A stretch of 64,000 bases of DNA from Vibrio sinaloensis (lineage in GTDB: Bacteria > Pseudomonadota > Gammaproteobacteria > Enterobacterales > Vibrionaceae): the NCBI RefSeq assembly GCF_023195835.1, contig NZ_CP096199.1:2604001-2668000 (forward strand), given 5' to 3'. This document shows positions 18,923-28,057 of this stretch, one piece after another. The translations under genes were made by a program, and so were the position numbers. The notes under the pieces are model-generated. The model was given only the letters and a program-made list of their open reading frames with translations, did not search any database and had not been told where the DNA came from. Numbering within the stretch: the first letter of the stretch is position 1; every line of letters begins with the position of its first letter.

Positions 18923-19741
18923 ATGGAACACAAGAAGATTGCTTTTATTGGCGCGGGAAACATGGTGAGTGCGATCGTTGCGGGCTTGGTCGCTGACGGC
19001 TACCCATCCGACCTCATTACCGCCACAGCGCCCTCGCCAACGCGCCGTTTGCCCCTTGAGCAAAAGTACGGTATCCACACCACCAGCGATAATCTCCGTG
19101 CAGTCGACGATGCCCAAGTGGTCGTGCTCTCGGTTAAGCCACAGATGATGGAGCAAGTGTGTGAGCCTTTCCAAAGCATGAATTTATCGGGCAAGCTGGT
19201 GATTTCGATCGCGGCGGGCATTAATTGCGATCGCCTGATGCAGATGTTAGGACAAACCGTGAACTTAGTTCGTGTTATGCCGAACACCCCCTCTCAACTC
19301 GGGTTAGGCATGAGCGGCTTATATGCTCCACAATCAGTAAACCAAGCCGATAAAGACTTTGCGGCTAAACTGATGGAGTCTTGCGGCAAAGTCTGTTGGG
19401 TGGAGCAAGAGTCTGGCATTAACAACGTGATCGCCGCAGCAGGCAGCGCCCCTGCATACTTCTTCCTATTTATGGAAGCGATGCAAGCAGAGGCCATCGC
19501 GCAGGGATTCGATAAACCCACAGCGCGACTTTTGGTTCAGCAGGCAGCATTAGGCGCGGCAAGTATGGTGGTAGAGAACCCAGAAACGGAACTCTCTACT
19601 TTACGCGAAAACGTGACCTCTAAAGGCGGCACAACCGCAGAGGCACTCCGAACGTTCAACCAACACCAACTTTCAGATATAGTAGCCAAAGCAATGCAAG
19701 CGGCAGTAGCGCGCGCTGAAGAGATGGAAAAACTATTTTAA
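18923..19741 (+). CDS. proC: Pyrroline-5-carboxylate reductase
   Basis: This 272-residue enzyme uses NAD(P)H to make proline from pyrroline-5-carboxylate. The Rossmann start IAFIGAGNMVSAIV, the VLSVKPQ strand, MPNTPSQ and the C-terminal SKGGTTAEAL signature are present. An AAGGA-type site precedes the ATG. It follows yggS by 30 bases, as in many proteobacteria. Confidence 0.96.
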   Translation: MEHKKIAFIGAGNMVSAIVAGLVADGYPSDLITATAPSPTRRLPLEQKYGIHTTSDNLRAVDDAQVVVLSVKPQMMEQVCEPFQSMNLSGKLVISIAAGINCDRLMQMLGQTVNLVRVMPNTPSQLGLGMSGLYAPQSVNQADKDFAAKLMESCGKVCWVEQESGINNVIAAAGSAPAYFFLFMEAMQAEAIAQGFDKPTARLLVQQAALGAASMVVENPETELSTLRENVTSKGGTTAEALRTFNQHQLSDIVAKAMQAAVARAEEMEKLF

Positions 19742-19780
19742 ACACCAGAGAGCACTGGCTCTCGCCAATAAGGGTCACCT

Positions 19781-20338
19781 ATGAATTCAATGAGTTTTCT
19801 GATTTCCACCCTGTTTGATCTCTACATCATGGTGGTGATCTTACGGATCTGGTTGCAAGCTGCACGGGCAGACTTCTACAACCCATTTTCTCAGTTCATC
19901 GTCAAAGCGACACAACCGGTTGTCGCACCACTGCGCCGTGTTATTCCTTCACTGGGCAGTATTGACCTAGCGACACTGCTGTTTGCCTATGTGCTGTGCG
20001 TGCTCAAGTTCGTCGCACTGATTTTGCTCGCCTCAAACGGTTCGGTTTCGTTCAGCGCTGACTTTTTATTCTTAGGCCTGCTGTCGCTGATTAAAGCAGC
20101 CGGTGGCTTGCTGTTCTGGGTGCTGCTGATTCGCGCGATCCTAAGTTGGGTTAGCCAAGGTCGAAGCCCTATCGAATACGTGTTCCATCAATTGACAGAG
20201 CCAATGCTCGCGCCTATCCGTCGCATTATTCCTGCTATGGGTGGTTTTGATCTCAGTGTATTGGTGTTGTTTATCGCCCTGCAGTTCGCCAACTTCTTAA
20301 TGGGCGACGTGATCGGACCAATCTGGTATCAACTATAA
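19781..20338 (+). CDS. yggT: YggT family integral membrane protein
   Basis: This 185-residue protein contains two copies of the YGGT domain, giving about four membrane helices. Each copy carries the family core: [23 protein letters not shown] near residues 35-57, and [14 protein letters not shown] in the second half. Its role is uncertain; links to osmotic tolerance and division-site proteins have been reported in other bacteria. Its stop overlaps the yggU start (TAATG), showing coupled translation. Confidence 0.92.
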   Translation: MNSMSFLISTLFDLYIMVVILRIWLQAARADFYNPFSQFIVKATQPVVAPLRRVIPSLGSIDLATLLFAYVLCVLKFVALILLASNGSVSFSADFLFLGLLSLIKAAGGLLFWVLLIRAILSWVSQGRSPIEYVFHQLTEPMLAPIRRIIPAMGGFDLSVLVLFIALQFANFLMGDVIGPIWYQL

Positions 20339-20628
20339 TGTCCCAGGCAGCTTGGTTTGAAGGCGAAGACATAGTGCTTCGCCTCTACATCCAACCCAAA
20401 GCAAGCCGTGATAAAATTATCGGCCAGCACGGAGATGAGCTAAAAGTCGCCATTACCGCTCCCCCTGTCGACGGGAAAGCCAACGCGCACTTGAGTAAGT
20501 TTCTCGCCAAACAGTTCAAAGTGGCCAAAGGGCTTATCCATATTGATAAAGGAGAGCTAGGACGGCATAAGCAGATCCGGGTCACCTCTCCGAAGCAGAT
20601 TCCAAGTGAAATAAAAGCCATCCTGTGA
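20338..20628 (+). CDS. yggU: DUF167 (YggU) family protein
   Basis: This 96-residue protein belongs to UPF0235/DUF167, recognised by [34 protein letters not shown] and [11 protein letters not shown]. It is a small conserved fold of unknown function. Translational overlap with yggT places it last in the yggS-proC-yggT-yggU run. A terminator overlaps its final codons. Confidence 0.92.
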   Translation: MSQAAWFEGEDIVLRLYIQPKASRDKIIGQHGDELKVAITAPPVDGKANAHLSKFLAKQFKVAKGLIHIDKGELGRHKQIRVTSPKQIPSEIKAIL

Positions 20629-20640
20629 TGGCTTTTGTTT
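20613..20640 (+). terminator. yggU terminator
   Basis: AAAAGCCATC-CTGT-GATGGCTTTTGTTTT overlaps the end of yggU and ends about 25 bases before the DUF4426 gene. Confidence 0.78.
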
Positions 20641-20664
20641 TGATATTCACCACAAGGAAACATT

Positions 20665-21096
20665 ATGAAACGATGGACAACGTTATTACTGACCGCTCTG
20701 TTTGCCATGCCAACTTGGGCGGGGCAGTTCAAAACCATCAAAGATGTAGAAGTTCACTACTCTGCGTTCAATTCAACGTTTTTAACCGCTAAGGTCGCAC
20801 GCAGTTACCAGCTCAAGCGCAATGGCTACTCAGCGATCCTCAATATTAGCGTGTTGGATAACTCCCAAGCAGGAAAACCTGCCATCACTGCCACCCTGAC
20901 CGGCAGTGCGAGAAACCTGATCGGTCAAACTCGCGAATTGGAGTTTAGACAAGTTAAAGAAGGGGACGCGATTTACTACCTAGCCGAGTTCCCCATCTCT
21001 GATGAAGAGCAACTGACGTTCAATATCGACGTAAATGCTGGCATTAAAGGCACCGGCGCATTAAAGTTCAGCCAAAAATTTTACGTAGAAGAGTAG
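20665..21096 (+). CDS. DUF4426 family exported protein
   Basis: This 143-residue protein has a signal peptide (about residues 1-19, cut after TWA) and a beta-rich mature part that resembles the DUF4426 family, common in Vibrio and relatives at this locus. The function is unknown; a periplasmic location is inferred. A ribosome site (AAGGAA) precedes the ATG. The stop codon TAG is followed at once by CGAA and a TTTCGAG tandem repeat that separates this gene from rdgB. Confidence 0.82.
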   Translation: MKRWTTLLLTALFAMPTWAGQFKTIKDVEVHYSAFNSTFLTAKVARSYQLKRNGYSAILNISVLDNSQAGKPAITATLTGSARNLIGQTRELEFRQVKEGDAIYYLAEFPISDEEQLTFNIDVNAGIKGTGALKFSQKFYVEE

Positions 21097-21101
21097 CGAA
21101 T

Positions 21102-21143
21102 TTTCGAGTTTCGAGTTTCGAGTTTCGAGTTTCGAGTTTCGAG
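21102..21143. repeat. Heptanucleotide tandem repeat, six TTTCGAG units
   Basis: Six perfect copies of TTTCGAG fill most of the space between the DUF4426 gene and rdgB and end 20 bases before the rdgB start. Copy number is likely to vary between strains. Confidence 0.95.
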
Positions 21144-21163
21144 CAAAGAATTAAGAATTGATT

Positions 21164-21766
21164 ATGAAAGATAAAAAAATTGTATTGGCGACGGGCAACC
21201 AGGGCAAAGTGCGTGAAATGGCCGATTTACTGTCTGATTTTGGTTTTGATGTGCGGGCACAAAGCGAGTTCAAGGTGTCGGAAGTCGCTGAAACAGGCAC
21301 CACATTCATTGAAAACGCGATCATTAAAGCGCGTCATGCAGCGAAAGAAACTGGATTACCTGCCATTGCTGATGATTCAGGGCTAGAAGTCGATTTCCTT
21401 AAAGGTGCACCAGGCATCTACTCAGCTCGCTATGCGGGCGAAGATGCCAGCGATCAACAGAACCTAGAAAAACTGCTTGATGCAATGCAAGGTGTCCCAG
21501 AGCCAGAGCGTACTGCTCGCTTCCACTGTGTACTTGTACTTATGCGCCACGAGAACGACCCAACGCCGATTGTTTGTCACGGTAAGTGGGAAGGTCGCAT
21601 TCTAACTGAGGCGCATGGCGAAAATGGCTTTGGCTACGACCCTATCTTCTTTGTACCTGAAGATAACTGCGCATCGGCAGAGTTAGAACCGGTACGTAAA
21701 AAGCAGCTCTCTCATCGCGGTAAAGCGCTCAAGCAACTGTTCGCAACCCTCGCAGAGCAGAACTAA
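21164..21766 (+). CDS. rdgB: dITP/XTP pyrophosphatase RdgB
   Basis: This 200-residue Ham1/RdgB family enzyme hydrolyses non-canonical purine triphosphates (dITP, XTP) to monophosphates, keeping them out of DNA. The start [15 protein letters not shown], the catalytic [24 protein letters not shown] region and the C-terminal SHRGKAL motif are complete. The ribosome site is weak (AAGAA), since the heptamer repeat occupies the upstream region. The stop overlaps the hemW start (TAATG), so the two are translationally coupled. Confidence 0.95.
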   Translation: MKDKKIVLATGNQGKVREMADLLSDFGFDVRAQSEFKVSEVAETGTTFIENAIIKARHAAKETGLPAIADDSGLEVDFLKGAPGIYSARYAGEDASDQQNLEKLLDAMQGVPEPERTARFHCVLVLMRHENDPTPIVCHGKWEGRILTEAHGENGFGYDPIFFVPEDNCASAELEPVRKKQLSHRGKALKQLFATLAEQN

Positions 21767-22941
21767 TGAGTCAGCTCACTCCTCCTGCGCTTAGTCTTTA
21801 TGTTCACATACCTTGGTGTGTGCAAAAGTGCCCTTACTGCGACTTTAACTCTCACGCCTTGAAAGCGGAGATCCCAGAGCAAGAGTACATTGCCGCTCTA
21901 CTGCAAGATCTTGAAGCAGATATCGATCGCTATCAGCTCAACGATAACCCACGCTTACTGCATTCGATCTTTATTGGTGGCGGCACACCGAGCTTAATCT
22001 CAGCCGAAGGTATTGCTAGCTTGCTGGCAGGGATTGAAGCAAAGCTGCCGTTTAAGCCAGATATTGAGATCACCATGGAAGCCAACCCTGGCACCATTGA
22101 AGCCGAGCGTTTTGCTGGTTATCAAAAAGCAGGGGTAACGCGTATCTCCGTTGGGGTACAAAGCTTTGAGCAGACAAAGCTCGAACGGCTGGGACGTATC
22201 CACGGTCAGGATGAAGCAGTTAACGCCGCTAAGCTTGCTCACCAAATTGGCCTCAAGAGTTTTAATCTTGATCTCATGCATGGCTTACCGGATCAGTCTG
22301 TTGCTCAAGCCCTTGCGGATCTTGAAAAAGCGATCGAGCTCGATCCTCCTCATCTGTCGTGGTATCAGCTCACTATCGAGCCCAACACCATGTTCTATTA
22401 CAAGCAGCCTACTCTGCCTGATGATGATGACTTATGGGATATCTTCGAGCTAGGCCACAAGAAACTAGCTGAGGCTGGCTACGTGCAGTATGAGATATCT
22501 GGATACAGCAAACCGGGCTACCAGTGTCAGCACAACCTTAATTACTGGCGCTTCGGTGATTACTTAGGTATCGGCTGTGGCTCGCACGGCAAGCTCAGCT
22601 TTAGTGATGGACGCATTGTCCGAACCACTAAGATAAAACACCCGAAAGGCTACCTCGCTGCTTACAATAATATGGTCAAACCATATTTAAACAGTGAAGA
22701 GCAAGTTGCGGATGAAGACCGTCCTTTCGAGTTCTTTATGAACCGCTTCCGTCTTATCGAAGCGTGTCCAAAACAGGACTTTCTTGATACTACCGGGCTT
22801 GGTTTTGAAGCCATTCAAGAGACCATTGATTGGGCGATTGAGATGGGCTATATCGATGAAAGTGCTACCCACTGGCAAATCACCGAGAAAGGTAAACTGT
22901 TCCTCAATGACTTGCTTGAAGCGTTTATGGTGGAAGATTAG
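21766..22941 (+). CDS. hemW: Heme chaperone HemW (radical SAM, coproporphyrinogen oxidase-like)
   Basis: This 391-residue radical-SAM protein has the iron-sulphur motif CVQKCPYC (CxxxCxxC) near residue 18. It also has the HemW-specific HNLNYW motif and lacks the N-terminal extension of true HemN oxidases. HemW binds heme and delivers it to membrane respiratory proteins. The gene overlaps rdgB by one base. The TAG stop provides the first G of a 15-unit GCGAGAA array. Confidence 0.93.
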   Translation: MSQLTPPALSLYVHIPWCVQKCPYCDFNSHALKAEIPEQEYIAALLQDLEADIDRYQLNDNPRLLHSIFIGGGTPSLISAEGIASLLAGIEAKLPFKPDIEITMEANPGTIEAERFAGYQKAGVTRISVGVQSFEQTKLERLGRIHGQDEAVNAAKLAHQIGLKSFNLDLMHGLPDQSVAQALADLEKAIELDPPHLSWYQLTIEPNTMFYYKQPTLPDDDDLWDIFELGHKKLAEAGYVQYEISGYSKPGYQCQHNLNYWRFGDYLGIGCGSHGKLSFSDGRIVRTTKIKHPKGYLAAYNNMVKPYLNSEEQVADEDRPFEFFMNRFRLIEACPKQDFLDTTGLGFEAIQETIDWAIEMGYIDESATHWQITEKGKLFLNDLLEAFMVED

Positions 22942-23045
22942 CGAGAAGCGAGAAGCGAGAAGCGAGAAGCGAGAAGCGAGAAGCGAGAAGCGAGAAGCGA
23001 GAAGCGAGAAGCGAGAAGCGAGAAGCGAGAAGCGAGAAGCGAGAA
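22941..23045. repeat. Heptanucleotide tandem repeat, fifteen GCGAGAA units
   Basis: This is exactly 105 bases, 15 perfect copies of GCGAGAA, with the first base shared with the hemW TAG stop. The array forms the left part of composite repeat copy 2. Confidence 0.98.
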
Positions 23046-23054
23046 AATTTGGAT

Positions 23055-23086
23055 GGTTGACAGTGTATGTCAACCCTTTTCTTTTT
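23055..23086. terminator. hemW terminator inside the composite repeat
   Basis: GGTTGACA-GTGTA-TGTCAACC followed by CTTTTCTTTTT. Confidence 0.82.
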
Positions 23087-23227
23087 AATTCAGATAATTA
23101 AGCTTAAATATCAGCAAGCGCTACCTGAAGATTTCGACTCGCTCATCACAACCCCCTCTCGAAGGACGAAGTCCGCTCTCGATTCTCGGAGCAAAGCGCT
23201 CTAGCATCTCGAAGGACGAAGTCCGTT

Positions 23228-24148
23228 CTAAAATATCGATCGCCCAATACGCTCAGACAGTAGCTCCAGCGCTTTAGTGCCTGCTAACGAGTTACCCGAA
23301 GGATCGAGCTCTGGTGACCACACCGCAATCGTCATCTCACCTGGTACCACCGCCATAATGCCGCCACCAACGCCTGATTTGCCCGGCATACCGACACGGT
23401 AAGCGAACTCTCCCGCTCCATCATACAAACCACACGTCGCTAATAACGCATTAAGCTGCTTAGTTTGGGTCGCCGTAATAACCGCTTTTTCAGTCTGTAC
23501 TGAAGTGCCTTTGTTAGCCAAATAACTGAAGGTTTTCGCCAAATCGACACAACTCATTTTCAGCGCACAGGCATGGAAATAATTATTGAGCACTGGAATG
23601 ACGTCGTTCTCGAAATTACCAAATGAGCGCATCAAGTAGGCAATCGCAGCGTTGCGGTCGCTATGCATCATTTCTGATGCGGCCACGACTTTGTCATAGC
23701 AGATATGCGTATCACCCGACAGTTGGCGAACAAATTCCAGTAATCGCTGACGCGGAGCAGATAAGCGACTATTAAGTAAATCAGCCACCACAATCGCCCC
23801 AGCATTAATGAAAGGGTTACGGGGAATGCCTTGCTCCATTTCAAGCTGAATCAAAGAGTTAAATGCCTGTCCTGATGGTTCTTTACCCACACGCGACCAG
23901 ATTTCGTCGGGTTTATACAGACCCATCGCCAGCGTTAGACTAAGGGCTTTAGAGATCGACTGAATCGAGAAGGCTTCATCAGCATCACCCGCTTTTATCA
24001 CCTCCCCTTGATTAGTAAATACCGCAATACCCAGCTTATGTGCCGGAACTTTAGCCAGTGCCGGAATATAGTCAGCCACTTTTCCATGACCAATCAACGG
24101 ACGAACTTCAGTAAGGATTTCAGCAAGTATTTCAGGGGTCGGTTTCAT
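23228..24148 (-). CDS. glsA: Glutaminase
   Basis: This 306-residue serine-dependent glutaminase is of the beta-lactamase-like fold and converts glutamine to glutamate and ammonia. The catalytic SxxK is SISK at residues 64-67. The segments [18 protein letters not shown] and the C-terminal [21 protein letters not shown] are signature regions. It is convergent with hemW and upstream of nothing else on its strand; glsA beside trmB is typical for Vibrio. The E. coli equivalent family members are GlsA/GlsB, and the number suffix is arbitrary here. Confidence 0.94.
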   Translation of the reverse strand: MKPTPEILAEILTEVRPLIGHGKVADYIPALAKVPAHKLGIAVFTNQGEVIKAGDADEAFSIQSISKALSLTLAMGLYKPDEIWSRVGKEPSGQAFNSLIQLEMEQGIPRNPFINAGAIVVADLLNSRLSAPRQRLLEFVRQLSGDTHICYDKVVAASEMMHSDRNAAIAYLMRSFGNFENDVIPVLNNYFHACALKMSCVDLAKTFSYLANKGTSVQTEKAVITATQTKQLNALLATCGLYDGAGEFAYRVGMPGKSGVGGGIMAVVPGEMTIAVWSPELDPSGNSLAGTKALELLSERIGRSIF

Positions 24149-24192
24149 GAGTTACCTCTATTTATCAAAGGCTTATTATTTTTATAGAGTCA

Positions 24193-24229
24193 AAAAAGCC
24201 AACATCCTTAATGGTGTTGGCTTTGGCAA
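24193..24229 (-). terminator. trmB terminator
   Basis: AAAGCCAACA/TGTTGGCTTT hairpin (loop about 11 bases) with a T6 run on the minus strand, located between the trmB stop and the glsA start. Confidence 0.75.
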
Positions 24230-24261
24230 AGTGTGCTGGTTACAACTCACTCAGTCAAACA

Positions 24262-24981
24262 CTATTTTGTGCGTTTGAACTTAATGTCCCACACGCCATG
24301 ACCTAAACGGTGTCCGCGCGCTTCAAACTTAGTTAACGGGCGTTCTTCTGGACGAGGCACAAAATCACCGTCAGTGGCGATGTTTGCAAAACCTGGCGCC
24401 TGATTCATCACTTCAATCATATGCTCAGCGTAGTTTTCCCAGTCTGTTGCCATATGGAAAATACCCTCGCCAACGATCAGTTTTTGACGCACCATCTCAG
24501 CAAAGTCTAGTTGTACAATGCGACGTTTGTGGTGACGCTTTTTGTGCCATGGGTCAGGGAAGAACAGTTGCAGCGTTGCCAAGCTGTTGTCGGGAATCAT
24601 ATTGGCGAACACTTCTACTGCATCGTGGCACATCACACGCAGGTTCGTCACCCCCGCTTCACGCGCATCGGACAGACACGCACCCACACCAGGGCTGTGC
24701 ACTTCAATACCGATAAAGTTCTTTTCTGGTGCGTTTTTCGCCATTTCAACCAAAGAAGCACCCATACCGAAACCAATTTCTAACACCACTGGGTTATCGT
24801 TACCAAATACTTGCTTCCAGTCGAGAAGCTGCGCTTGGTAATCAATCCCCATGGTCGGCCAACACTCTTTCATTGCGTTCTCTTGACCCTTGGTCAAACG
24901 ACCTTCGCGTCGAACAAAGCTGCGAACTTTGCGTATCAGTTTACCGTCTTCGTTATACTCGTTAGTGGTCACTTCACTCAT
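24262..24981 (-). CDS. trmB: tRNA (guanine-N7-)-methyltransferase TrmB
   Basis: This 239-residue SAM-dependent enzyme makes m7G46 in tRNA. The Rossmann motif [16 protein letters not shown], the family signature [14 protein letters not shown] and C-terminal [16 protein letters not shown] are all present. Length equals E. coli TrmB. It is divergent from mutY, separated by about 200 bases that must hold both promoters. Confidence 0.97.
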   Translation of the reverse strand: MSEVTTNEYNEDGKLIRKVRSFVRREGRLTKGQENAMKECWPTMGIDYQAQLLDWKQVFGNDNPVVLEIGFGMGASLVEMAKNAPEKNFIGIEVHSPGVGACLSDAREAGVTNLRVMCHDAVEVFANMIPDNSLATLQLFFPDPWHKKRHHKRRIVQLDFAEMVRQKLIVGEGIFHMATDWENYAEHMIEVMNQAPGFANIATDGDFVPRPEERPLTKFEARGHRLGHGVWDIKFKRTK

Positions 24982-25188
24982 GATATTGCCTGTTTAAAAA
25001 TTGGTCTCGACTCAAAGGGATTGTGATTATCCAAAGAATCGCCATTGGTGCAAGTTTTTTAGCGTAATTCGTCCATTGCGGCAGACTTGGCTCTCCTCAC
25101 ACGCTATACCCTCACTGTTTGTCGGTTGTACTTTCGCTGACAATTGTGGTTAATTTGGCCTGATTAAAACTAAACCATAGAGCATGTC

Positions 25189-26244
25189 GTGACTCCTTTC
25201 GCTAAAGCCATCTTAGAGTGGTACGAAAACTATGGGCGTAAAAGCCTACCTTGGCAGCAAAATAAAACCGCGTATAGCGTGTGGCTGTCAGAAATTATGT
25301 TACAGCAAACCCAAGTTGCTACCGTCATTCCCTATTATGAGCGCTTCCTAGAGCGCTTTCCGACGGTGGTTGATTTGGCCAACGCCGAGCAAGACGAAGT
25401 CTTACACTTATGGACTGGCCTTGGGTATTACGCTCGCGCGCGCAACTTACACAAAGCAGCAAAAATTGTTGCCGAGCAATTTAATGGCGAATTTCCACGC
25501 GATATCGAACAGATGAACGCGCTGCCGGGCATCGGTCGATCAACCGCAGCCGCTGTGCTCTCTTCAGTTTATAAGCAGCCTCACGCGATTTTAGATGGCA
25601 ACGTCAAACGCACGTTAGCTCGCTGTTTTGCGGTGCAAGGATGGCCTGGACAGAAAAAAGTTGAGAACCAGCTTTGGCACTATGCTGAGCAACATACTCC
25701 AACTCGTGATGTCGACAAGTACAATCAGGCGATGATGGATATGGGCGCTATGGTGTGCACCCGCAGCAAGCCTAAGTGCGGCTTATGCCCTGTGGCATCA
25801 CTATGCCAAGCCAACAAGCAGGGTAACCCACTCGACTACCCAGGCAAAAAACCGAAAAAAGAGAAGCCGGTCAAGGAAACCTGGTTTGCTATGTTGCACT
25901 ACCAAGGACAAGTTTGGTTAGAGCAGCGGCCGCAGAGCGGGATTTGGGGCGGACTGTTTTGCTTTCCTGAGCACCCAGATGCCGAGCTCAACGATCTACT
26001 GCAGCATCGTGGTATTACTGATGTGCATATCAATCAGCAGAGCCAACTGATCGCTTTTCGCCATACCTTTAGTCACTACCATTTAGATATCACCCCAATT
26101 TTGGTAGACCTATCAAAGCAACCTGATGTGGTAATGGAAGCCAGCAAAGGTCTTTGGTATAACTTATCTCAACCAGAAGCGATCGGTTTAGCTGCGCCAG
26201 TCAAACAACTGCTGCAAAGCTTACCGTCAGAACTTCATATTTAA
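25189..26244 (+). CDS. mutY: Adenine DNA glycosylase MutY
   Basis: This 351-residue repair enzyme removes adenine mispaired with 8-oxoguanine. It shows the MLQQTQV helix with the catalytic Glu before it, the helix-hairpin-helix [14 protein letters not shown], the catalytic Asp in ILDGNVKR, the four-cysteine iron-sulphur loop ([17 protein letters not shown]) and a C-terminal MutT-like domain (WGGLFCFPE). The start is GTG 25189; the nearby ATG at 25184 is out of frame. It leads the mutY-yggX-mltC run as in E. coli. Confidence 0.95.
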   Translation: MTPFAKAILEWYENYGRKSLPWQQNKTAYSVWLSEIMLQQTQVATVIPYYERFLERFPTVVDLANAEQDEVLHLWTGLGYYARARNLHKAAKIVAEQFNGEFPRDIEQMNALPGIGRSTAAAVLSSVYKQPHAILDGNVKRTLARCFAVQGWPGQKKVENQLWHYAEQHTPTRDVDKYNQAMMDMGAMVCTRSKPKCGLCPVASLCQANKQGNPLDYPGKKPKKEKPVKETWFAMLHYQGQVWLEQRPQSGIWGGLFCFPEHPDAELNDLLQHRGITDVHINQQSQLIAFRHTFSHYHLDITPILVDLSKQPDVVMEASKGLWYNLSQPEAIGLAAPVKQLLQSLPSELHI

Positions 26245-26262
26245 TTAGTCTAAGGAGTCGTT

Positions 26263-26535
26263 ATGAGCCGCACTGTATTTTGTGCTCGACTACAAAAAGA
26301 AGCCGAAGGTCTCGACTTTCAGCTGTACCCAGGCGAACTTGGCAAGCGTATTTTTGATAATATCTCAAAGCAAGCGTGGGCCGAATGGCAGCACAAACAG
26401 ACCATGCTGATCAATGAAAAGAAGCTCAACATGATGGATCCTGAGCATCGTAAGTTAATCGAGACAGAAATGGTGAACTTCTTATTTGAAGGCAAAGAGG
26501 TTCATATTGAAGGCTACACTCCGCCGAGCAAGTAA
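26263..26535 (+). CDS. yggX: Fe(2+)-trafficking protein YggX
   Basis: This 90-residue protein belongs to the YggX family, which protects iron-sulphur clusters and limits Fenton damage. The N-terminal [20 protein letters not shown] with conserved Cys7, YPGELGKRI and [22 protein letters not shown] are diagnostic. A perfect AAGGAG ribosome site precedes it, 18 bases after mutY, so the two are co-transcribed. This suits the shared oxidative-damage theme. Confidence 0.96.
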   Translation: MSRTVFCARLQKEAEGLDFQLYPGELGKRIFDNISKQAWAEWQHKQTMLINEKKLNMMDPEHRKLIETEMVNFLFEGKEVHIEGYTPPSK

Positions 26536-26560
26536 AAGTAGCTTAGTAGAGTGAAGTGAG

Positions 26561-26594
26561 ATGACATCATTGCCCGCAGTGATGTCATTTTTTT
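26561..26594 (+). terminator. Terminator-like hairpin between yggX and mltC
   Basis: ATGACATCA(T)-loop-TGATGTCAT followed by seven T. The T run touches the mltC ribosome site (AGGAAG), so the hairpin may attenuate rather than block mltC expression. Confidence 0.75.
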
Positions 26595-26603
26595 AGGAAG
26601 ACT

Positions 26604-27740
26604 ATGAGAAAGTTAACGTACTTATTGTTGGTATTGGTTTTAGCCGGCTGTAGCCGAGAGTTTATCGAAGGTATTTACGAGGTTAACTACGAGCCGACCA
26701 ATCGATTTGCTAAAAACTTAGCTCAATTACCCGGTCAGTTTGAGAAAGACACCGCAGCGCTCGACGCATTAATCGACAGCTTTTCCGGCAACATTGAAAA
26801 GCGCTGGGGACGCAGCGAAGTCAAATTTGCCGGAAAAAGTAATTACGTCAAGTACATTGATAACTATCTCAGTCGTTCTGAAGTCAACTTCGACAAGGGT
26901 TTGATCACGGTAGAAACCGTCTCTCCAACCGATCCTAAAGGTCACCTAAAAAACGCCATTATTACCACCCTATTGACTCCAGACGATCCGGCCAATGTCG
27001 ACCTATTTTCGTCCAAAGAGATCAAACTCGAAGGTCAACCCTTCCTCTATCGCCAAGTCGTCGATCAAGATAATAAAGCAATCCAGTGGTCATGGCGCGC
27101 CAACCGCTTCGCAGACTATCTTATCGCCAACAAACTCAAAGTTAAGGATGTCGACTTTAAGAAAGCCTACTACGTCGAAATCCCAATGGTTGAAGAGCAA
27201 TTTGAGATCCGCAGCTACAAGTATGCCGATATCGTTCAACGCGCTTCGCGCAAATACGACATCCCAGAAGATTTAATCTACGCGATCATCAAAACCGAGA
27301 GCAGCTTCAACCCTTATGCGGTCAGTTGGGCCAACGCCTATGGCTTGATGCAAGTGGTCCCTAAAACCGCGGGTAAAGATGTATTTAAACTGGTAAAGAA
27401 AAAGTCCGGTCAACCGAGTCCCGAGTACTTGTTCAATCCAGAAAACAACATTGATACCGGTACCGCTTATTTTTACATCCTCAAAAATCGCTACTTGAAA
27501 GACGTCAGCCATCCGCTATCTCTCGAGTACAGCATGATCTCTGCATACAATGGCGGCACAGGTGGGGTGTTAAACACCTTTAATCGAAATGACCGCAAGA
27601 GAGCGATGCGCGACCTAAACTCGCTGCAACCTAATCAGGTGTATTGGGCATTAACCAAAAAACACCCCAATGCAGAAGCGCGTCGCTACCTTGAGAAAGT
27701 GACTAAATTCAAAAAAGATTTTAATTCTGGCAAGACATAA
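26604..27740 (+). CDS. mltC: Membrane-bound lytic murein transglycosylase C
   Basis: This 378-residue outer-membrane lipoprotein has a lipobox LAGC with Cys16, an N-terminal MltC-specific domain (DUF3393-like) to about residue 190, and a C-terminal Slt-type transglycosylase domain. The catalytic Glu is in KTESSFNPYA, followed by AYGLMQVVP and the SAYNGG motif. It cleaves peptidoglycan to 1,6-anhydromuropeptides. It follows yggX with a terminator-like hairpin between. Confidence 0.95.
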   Translation: MRKLTYLLLVLVLAGCSREFIEGIYEVNYEPTNRFAKNLAQLPGQFEKDTAALDALIDSFSGNIEKRWGRSEVKFAGKSNYVKYIDNYLSRSEVNFDKGLITVETVSPTDPKGHLKNAIITTLLTPDDPANVDLFSSKEIKLEGQPFLYRQVVDQDNKAIQWSWRANRFADYLIANKLKVKDVDFKKAYYVEIPMVEEQFEIRSYKYADIVQRASRKYDIPEDLIYAIIKTESSFNPYAVSWANAYGLMQVVPKTAGKDVFKLVKKKSGQPSPEYLFNPENNIDTGTAYFYILKNRYLKDVSHPLSLEYSMISAYNGGTGGVLNTFNRNDRKRAMRDLNSLQPNQVYWALTKKHPNAEARRYLEKVTKFKKDFNSGKT

Positions 27741-27803
27741 GCAGTAAATTCGCTTAAATAATCAGCACTTGGCCACTTTTTTGATTTTTTTTCTAAAAAC
27801 AAG

Positions 27804-27832
27804 TTGACGGCAAAGCGGAAAATCCGTTTAAT
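27804..27832 (+). promoter_or_regulatory. Sigma-70 promoter of tRNA cluster 1
   Basis: TTGACG (27804-27809), 17-base spacer, TTTAAT (27827-27832), then a GC-rich discriminator (AGCGCTCCG) typical of stringently controlled tRNA promoters, just before tRNA-Phe. Confidence 0.8.
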
Positions 27833-27843
27833 AGCGCTCCGTC

Positions 27844-27919
27844 GCCCGGATAGCTCAGTCGGTAGAGCAGAGGATTGAAAATCCTCGTGTCGGTGGTTCG
27901 ATTCCGCCTCCGGGCACCA
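27844..27919 (+). tRNA. tRNA-Phe (GAA)
   Basis: A 76-base cloverleaf with anticodon GAA in a TTGAAAA loop, GGTTCGATTCC T-arm and encoded CCA. The acceptor stem is GCCCGGA/TCCGGGC. First gene of tRNA cluster 1. Confidence 0.98.
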
Positions 27920-27974
27920 CAATTTCTTAATTGTTGGTGCTTAAGTAACAACAATTAGTAAAAGAATACAGTGT

Positions 27975-28050
<76 letters not shown>

Positions 28051-28057
28051 TTCTTTT

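Larger units (their letters stand above)
22941..23227. repeat. Composite intergenic repeat between hemW and glsA (copy 2)
   Basis: It holds the same ordered parts as 15829-15996: GCGAGAA units, a GGTTGACA/TGTCAACC hairpin, TTTTCTTTTTAATTCA, the 19-mer TCTCGAAGGACGAAGTCCG at 23157-23175 and again at 23207-23225, and a GGAGC/AGCGCTC inverted repeat. Its right end abuts the glsA TAG stop. Both copies sit between convergent genes. Confidence 0.75.

Noticed and set aside
22687..23101. Open frames on both strands through the GCGAGAA array giving proteins with seven-residue repeats
   Set aside because: Perfect heptamers always leave open repeating frames; there are no start signals and they overlap hemW.
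22941..23227. CRISPR array
   Set aside because: The repeat unit is 7 bases with no spacers, and no cas genes are nearby.
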